Assembly (NCBI RefSeq): GCF_004745485.1
Contig: NZ_RHFG01000011.1
Location: forward strand, 1-64,000
DNA from: Brevibacterium sp. S22
Lineage (GTDB): Bacteria; Actinomycetota; Actinomycetes; Actinomycetales; Brevibacteriaceae
DNA length: 64,000 nt
Reading direction: 5' to 3'
In this document: positions 61,080 through 64,000 of the stretch, piece after piece
How the letters are laid out: the number at the start of each line of letters is the position of its first letter
How positions within the stretch are numbered: position 1 is the first letter of the stretch
Translations under genes and position numbers: made by a program
Notes under the pieces: model-generated
What the model saw: the letters and a program-made list of their open reading frames with translations, nothing else
Database searches by the model: none
What the model was told of the DNA's origin: nothing

Positions 61080-62750
61080 TCACTCTCCGTCGATGTGTTC
61101 GGCGCTGGTCTCCTTGGTGTTCTCGACGTTGGCGATGACTTCCTCCGATTTCAGGCGGGTCTTGATGCCGACGTAGAAGACGATGATGGTGAAGATGGCA
61201 CAGATCAGCTCGCCCCATCCGAACGTGAGCACGCCGATGGCGCCCTCGCCATAGTTGCTCAGCAGGCTGAGCACGGCCAGGCCGCCGAGCCACAGGATCA
61301 TCCACCAGCCGGATTTGAACTGCAGCGGCGGGATCTTGCTGCGGTCGCTGAACACATAGTGCAGTCCGAGGACCACGTAGCCGAGCACCATCGCCAGGAA
61401 CAGTTTCCAGTTCGTGTCCCAACCGGTCCAGAACACGATGAGGTTCGCGGCAAGGAACCCGAGGAATGGCAGGATGTCTCCGCCGGGCAGGCGGAACGGG
61501 CGCTCCTGATCGGGCAGCTGACGGCGCAGGGCCGCCACCGTGACCGGGCCGGAGCCGAAGGAGATGACGGTGCCGGAGGTGATGAACCCGACCATCTTCG
61601 CCCACGACGGGAACGGGAAGAACAGGAAGCAGGCGACGATGAACGTCACCACCAGCCCGAACCACGGAATGCCCTTCTTGTTCAGCTTCGTCATGGCACT
61701 CGGGGCATTGCCCACGCGAGCTTGCGAATACGACAGTCGCGGGGTGAGCGCGGTGAAGATCAGGCCGGTGTCAGCCGGGGAGACGACGGCGTCGATGTAG
61801 AGGATGATCGCCAGCCACATCGCACCGAGCATGATCGCGATCTCTGCCCACGGTCCTGCCGAGTTCGAGAACGACAGTCCGCCCCAACCGTCCTTGAGCA
61901 GGTCGGTGGGGATGGCGCCGATGAATGCGACCTGCAGGAGGATGTAGATGATGCCGGTGAGCACGATCGAACCGATGACAGCGAAGGGCACATTCTTCTG
62001 CGGGTTCTTCGTCTCGCCGGCGAACTCCACGCCCTGACGGAACCCGAGGTAGGAGAACACGATGCCCGCCGCCGGCAGGGAGGCGAATATCGGTGCCAGG
62101 CCGTTCGGGGCGAAGCCGCCGAACTCAGCCATGTGGAAATGTCCGGGGTTGAACGCGAGGATCGCCAGGACGACGAACACGAGGACGATGACGGCGAGCT
62201 TCCACCACACGAGCACATTGTTGAACTGAGCGAAGAACTTCACTCCGAACATGTTGATGACGCAGAAGACCGCGACCATCGCGATGCTCACGAAGATGCC
62301 GGGAACGGTGAGGACGAGGACGCCCTCCTTCGTCTCCATCAGCCATGGCATATAGCTCGAGGCGTACTGCACGGCTGCGAGCACCTCGATGCCGACGGTT
62401 CCCGCCGCCGACAGCCACGTGATCCATCCGCTGGTGTAGCTGGCGAACGAACCGAAAGCATAGTGCGGGTAGCGCACGACACCGCCGGCGACGGGGAACA
62501 TGACACCGAGCTCGGAGTAGTTCAGCGCCACGAAGATGATGAGGATCGCGCCGAGAGCCCACGACAGGATCGCGGCGGGGCCGGCCATGCTCGCGGCGTC
62601 GAAGGCACCGAAGAGCCACCCGGAGCCGATGATCGACCCGACTCCGGTGAAGAGCAGCCCGGTCTTGCCGATATCGCGTTTGAGTCCTTTGTCGTGGACG
62701 ACTGTCACGCTCGTATGCGAGCCCGATGACAGGGGACTGTGTGAGGGCAC
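61080..62750 (-). CDS. APC-family amino acid permease
   Basis: A 556-residue membrane protein with twelve helices. It begins GLLFTGVGSIIGSGWLFGAF, the helix-1 GS/IG-type motif of the amino acid-polyamine-organocation superfamily, and has YSELGVMFPVAGGVVRYPHY in helix 3. GTG 62750 follows GGGAGG at 6 bases. The substrate is unknown; amino acids are the usual cargo. A palindrome at 62822-62834 stands in its promoter region. Confidence 0.9.
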   Translation of the reverse strand: MPSHSPLSSGSHTSVTVVHDKGLKRDIGKTGLLFTGVGSIIGSGWLFGAFDAASMAGPAAILSWALGAILIIFVALNYSELGVMFPVAGGVVRYPHYAFGSFASYTSGWITWLSAAGTVGIEVLAAVQYASSYMPWLMETKEGVLVLTVPGIFVSIAMVAVFCVINMFGVKFFAQFNNVLVWWKLAVIVLVFVVLAILAFNPGHFHMAEFGGFAPNGLAPIFASLPAAGIVFSYLGFRQGVEFAGETKNPQKNVPFAVIGSIVLTGIIYILLQVAFIGAIPTDLLKDGWGGLSFSNSAGPWAEIAIMLGAMWLAIILYIDAVVSPADTGLIFTALTPRLSYSQARVGNAPSAMTKLNKKGIPWFGLVVTFIVACFLFFPFPSWAKMVGFITSGTVISFGSGPVTVAALRRQLPDQERPFRLPGGDILPFLGFLAANLIVFWTGWDTNWKLFLAMVLGYVVLGLHYVFSDRSKIPPLQFKSGWWMILWLGGLAVLSLLSNYGEGAIGVLTFGWGELICAIFTIIVFYVGIKTRLKSEEVIANVENTKETSAEHIDGE

Positions 62751-63505
62751 CTTTGCCTCCCAGGGTTGACGTCAGATTCTCGGCGGCCAGTTTTCTCCTG
62801 TCGATTCGTGATGTCAATTACATAACCGGGTTATCTCTCGAGGTCATGGACGCAGACGACCACGAACACGGTTTTTCCGTGTGCGGGGTCGAATGGTGGA
62901 CCTTTTCGGGTCACTATGTGAGGTTTGCGTTCCAGAGCACCGTCTCAGGCCGTCGATCGGGCCACCGGCAGTCGGTTCTGTGAGCGTGAACCTAAACACC
63001 ACATGACCATAGGGTCGGCGCGGAACTGCGTACACGCAGACCAAAAGAGCAGTGCACGACGCGAAAGTGACAAAATGCCGGCTTCGCCGAGGGGGGGGGA
63101 CAGTCAATACGCGTGTACATCAGTCGCGCAGAGCCATCGGACTAGTCCAAGGTGAACGTTCAACCGCACGTTTCCCATCGAGGAGCTTCCACACAAATCG
63201 CCGGCCTGGTTTCAAACCCGACAGTATATTTTGCCCACAGCCATTACCATGTTCATTCTCCGTGTGAGCACAGTCGGCACCAAGACTTATGCAGCGATTG
63301 GAGACATCTGGGCGAACGATCTCATGTGGCTTCATAGATACCAAGCCTCATGACTTCTCGACTTCCAGGCAACAGCTGCGATCGTCTACCGTCGCTGACT
63401 TTGGAATAGCTCATCTAGAATGAGTCAAGAGGGCAGGCTCCCATTACATCGGTCGAGAGTCTGCTGGACAGATGATCTTCAACTTCCAGGATTCCAGGTA
63501 ATCAC
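62751..63505. other. 755-bp gap between the permease and IclR genes
   Basis: Both genes read away from this gap, so it should hold two promoters. TTGACA is read on the minus strand at about 62812-62817 before the permease gene. A run of nine G lies at 63091-63099. Open frames of up to 88 codons on either strand lack binding sites and family resemblance, so none is called. Confidence 0.45.
62822..62834 (-). promoter_or_regulatory. Palindrome ATAACCGGGTTAT in the permease promoter region
   Basis: A perfect 6+1+6 inverted repeat directly upstream (for the minus strand) of TTGACA (about 62812-62817). A regulator binding here could activate or repress the permease. No -10 match is convincing 17 bp later. 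Confidence 0.35.
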
Positions 63506-64000
63506 ATGTCGAAACCCTCGCAGCCGCATATCAGGGCTGTCGAACGATCCGTCGCGATTCTGCAAGCTCTGGAAAGAACTCAGCGACCTCTACGTCTCAA
63601 AGAGATCAGCGAAGCGGTCAAGCTGCACAGTGCAACTGTGTCGCGGGTCCTGGCTACCCTACAGGCCTCGAACTATGTCGTCGAAGAGGATCAGCGCTAC
63701 CGCCTCGGTGCGGCGGTACTTCGACTCACGCACGGCTACTTGGTCAATGACCCTCTTAGCCAGTTCGCCCGGCCTGTCATGCAGAGCCTGACCAGACTGA
63801 CCGGGCTGACATCGACCCTGCACCTGCTCAGCGGACTAGAGCGACTACTCTCGGTTCGAGTCGATGGCTTCGAACCGATGCAGTACCAGCAGCCGATCGG
63901 ACGCTGGCTGCCTCTGTTTATCGGATCGGGTAAGACAATTGCTGCTTTCATGCCAGCACAACAACAGAAAGAAGTGGCGGCACTCGGTCACGGTCATGAG
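63506..64000 (+). CDS. IclR-family transcriptional regulator (cut by window end)
   Basis: 165 codons are present from ATG 63506 and the frame stays open to the window end; IclR proteins have about 250-270 residues. The start MSKPSQPHIRAVERSVAILQ is the usual N-terminus, followed by the winged helix (LRLKEISEAVKLHSATVSRV then LATLQASNYVVEEDQRYRLG) and the beginning of the effector domain (QSLTRLTGLTSTLHLLSGLE). The binding site is weak (CAGGTAATCAC). Effector and targets lie outside the window. Confidence 0.88.
   Translation, partial: MSKPSQPHIRAVERSVAILQALERTQRPLRLKEISEAVKLHSATVSRVLATLQASNYVVEEDQRYRLGAAVLRLTHGYLVNDPLSQFARPVMQSLTRLTGLTSTLHLLSGLERLLSVRVDGFEPMQYQQPIGRWLPLFIGSGKTIAAFMPAQQQKEVAALGHGHE

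Noticed and set aside
61095-62729. 544-codon open frame on the plus strand
   Set aside because: It is antisense to the APC permease gene, has a skewed Glu/Asp/Arg/His composition and no known motif. The permease reading is clear.
63091-63099. Run of nine G in the last intergenic gap
   Set aside because: It is a possible phase-variable tract, but it lies in no gene or promoter element I can support.
1-64000. tRNA, rRNA or CRISPR array
   Set aside because: I saw no cloverleaf, rRNA core sequence or regularly spaced direct repeats. The only tandem repeats are coding (6062-6205) or a simple duplication (6745-6784).

Overview
The window looks like a chromosomal segment of a high-GC actinobacterium. 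GTG and TTG starts are frequent, Shine-Dalgarno sites are purine-rich and stop/start overlaps are common. The gene families (poly(polyol phosphate) polymerases, TagGH-type export, YceI, DUF885, acetoacetyl-CoA synthetase, OpuC-type uptake) suggest Brevibacterium or a close relative in the Micrococcales. That genus call is inference from gene content, not a database match.

Left part (1-19.5 kb): a mostly metabolic and transport region. The window opens with the last 30 codons of an IS3-family transposase. Next come an Fe-S/flavin oxidoreductase of the 2,4-dienoyl-CoA reductase/N-demethylase type with its TetR regulator, a small membrane protein with a sodium:solute symporter, and a YceI protein with a long Pro/Ala/Glu tail. 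An ABC-2 exporter with an XRE regulator and a DUF885 peptidase-like protein follow. On the minus strand lie a CocE-type hydrolase joined to a complete OpuC-type compatible-solute importer and an orphan peptide-binding lipoprotein. A soluble, degenerate LCP-like protein closes this part.

Centre (20.4-56 kb): a large cell-surface glycopolymer locus, most likely for a teichoic-acid-type poly(polyol phosphate). A minus-strand operon (41.0 to 27.3 kb) holds a CapD-like dehydratase, a TagO/WecA-like initiating transferase, two GT4 enzymes, a TagG/TagH exporter, a DUF6270 protein, a GT2-polymerase fusion, a 44-codon microgene and a hydrolase-like XcbB/CpsF-type protein. Nearly all junctions in it are stop/start overlaps. 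A plus-strand arm (20.5-27.2 kb) has a pyruvyl transferase, a TPR-polymerase-GT4 fusion and a second polymerase. A second plus-strand operon (41.3-52.0 kb) has two CgeB-like/GT2 fusions, a coiled-coil mini-protein, two paralogous hydrolase-fold proteins, a GT4 enzyme and a second pyruvyl transferase. wecB with a putative rhamnosyltransferase and the divergent wecC supply UDP-ManNAc/ManNAcA chemistry. Together the genes could build a lipid-linked starter, extend it with polyol phosphate and sugars, add pyruvate acetals and perhaps acyl groups, and export it.

Right part (56-64 kb): a PIN toxin/HTH antitoxin pair with a palindromic operator, acetoacetyl-CoA synthetase, a HEPN-like protein of possible defence function, an APC amino-acid permease, and the first 165 codons of an IclR-family regulator cut by the window end. 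I saw no rRNA, tRNA or CRISPR array.
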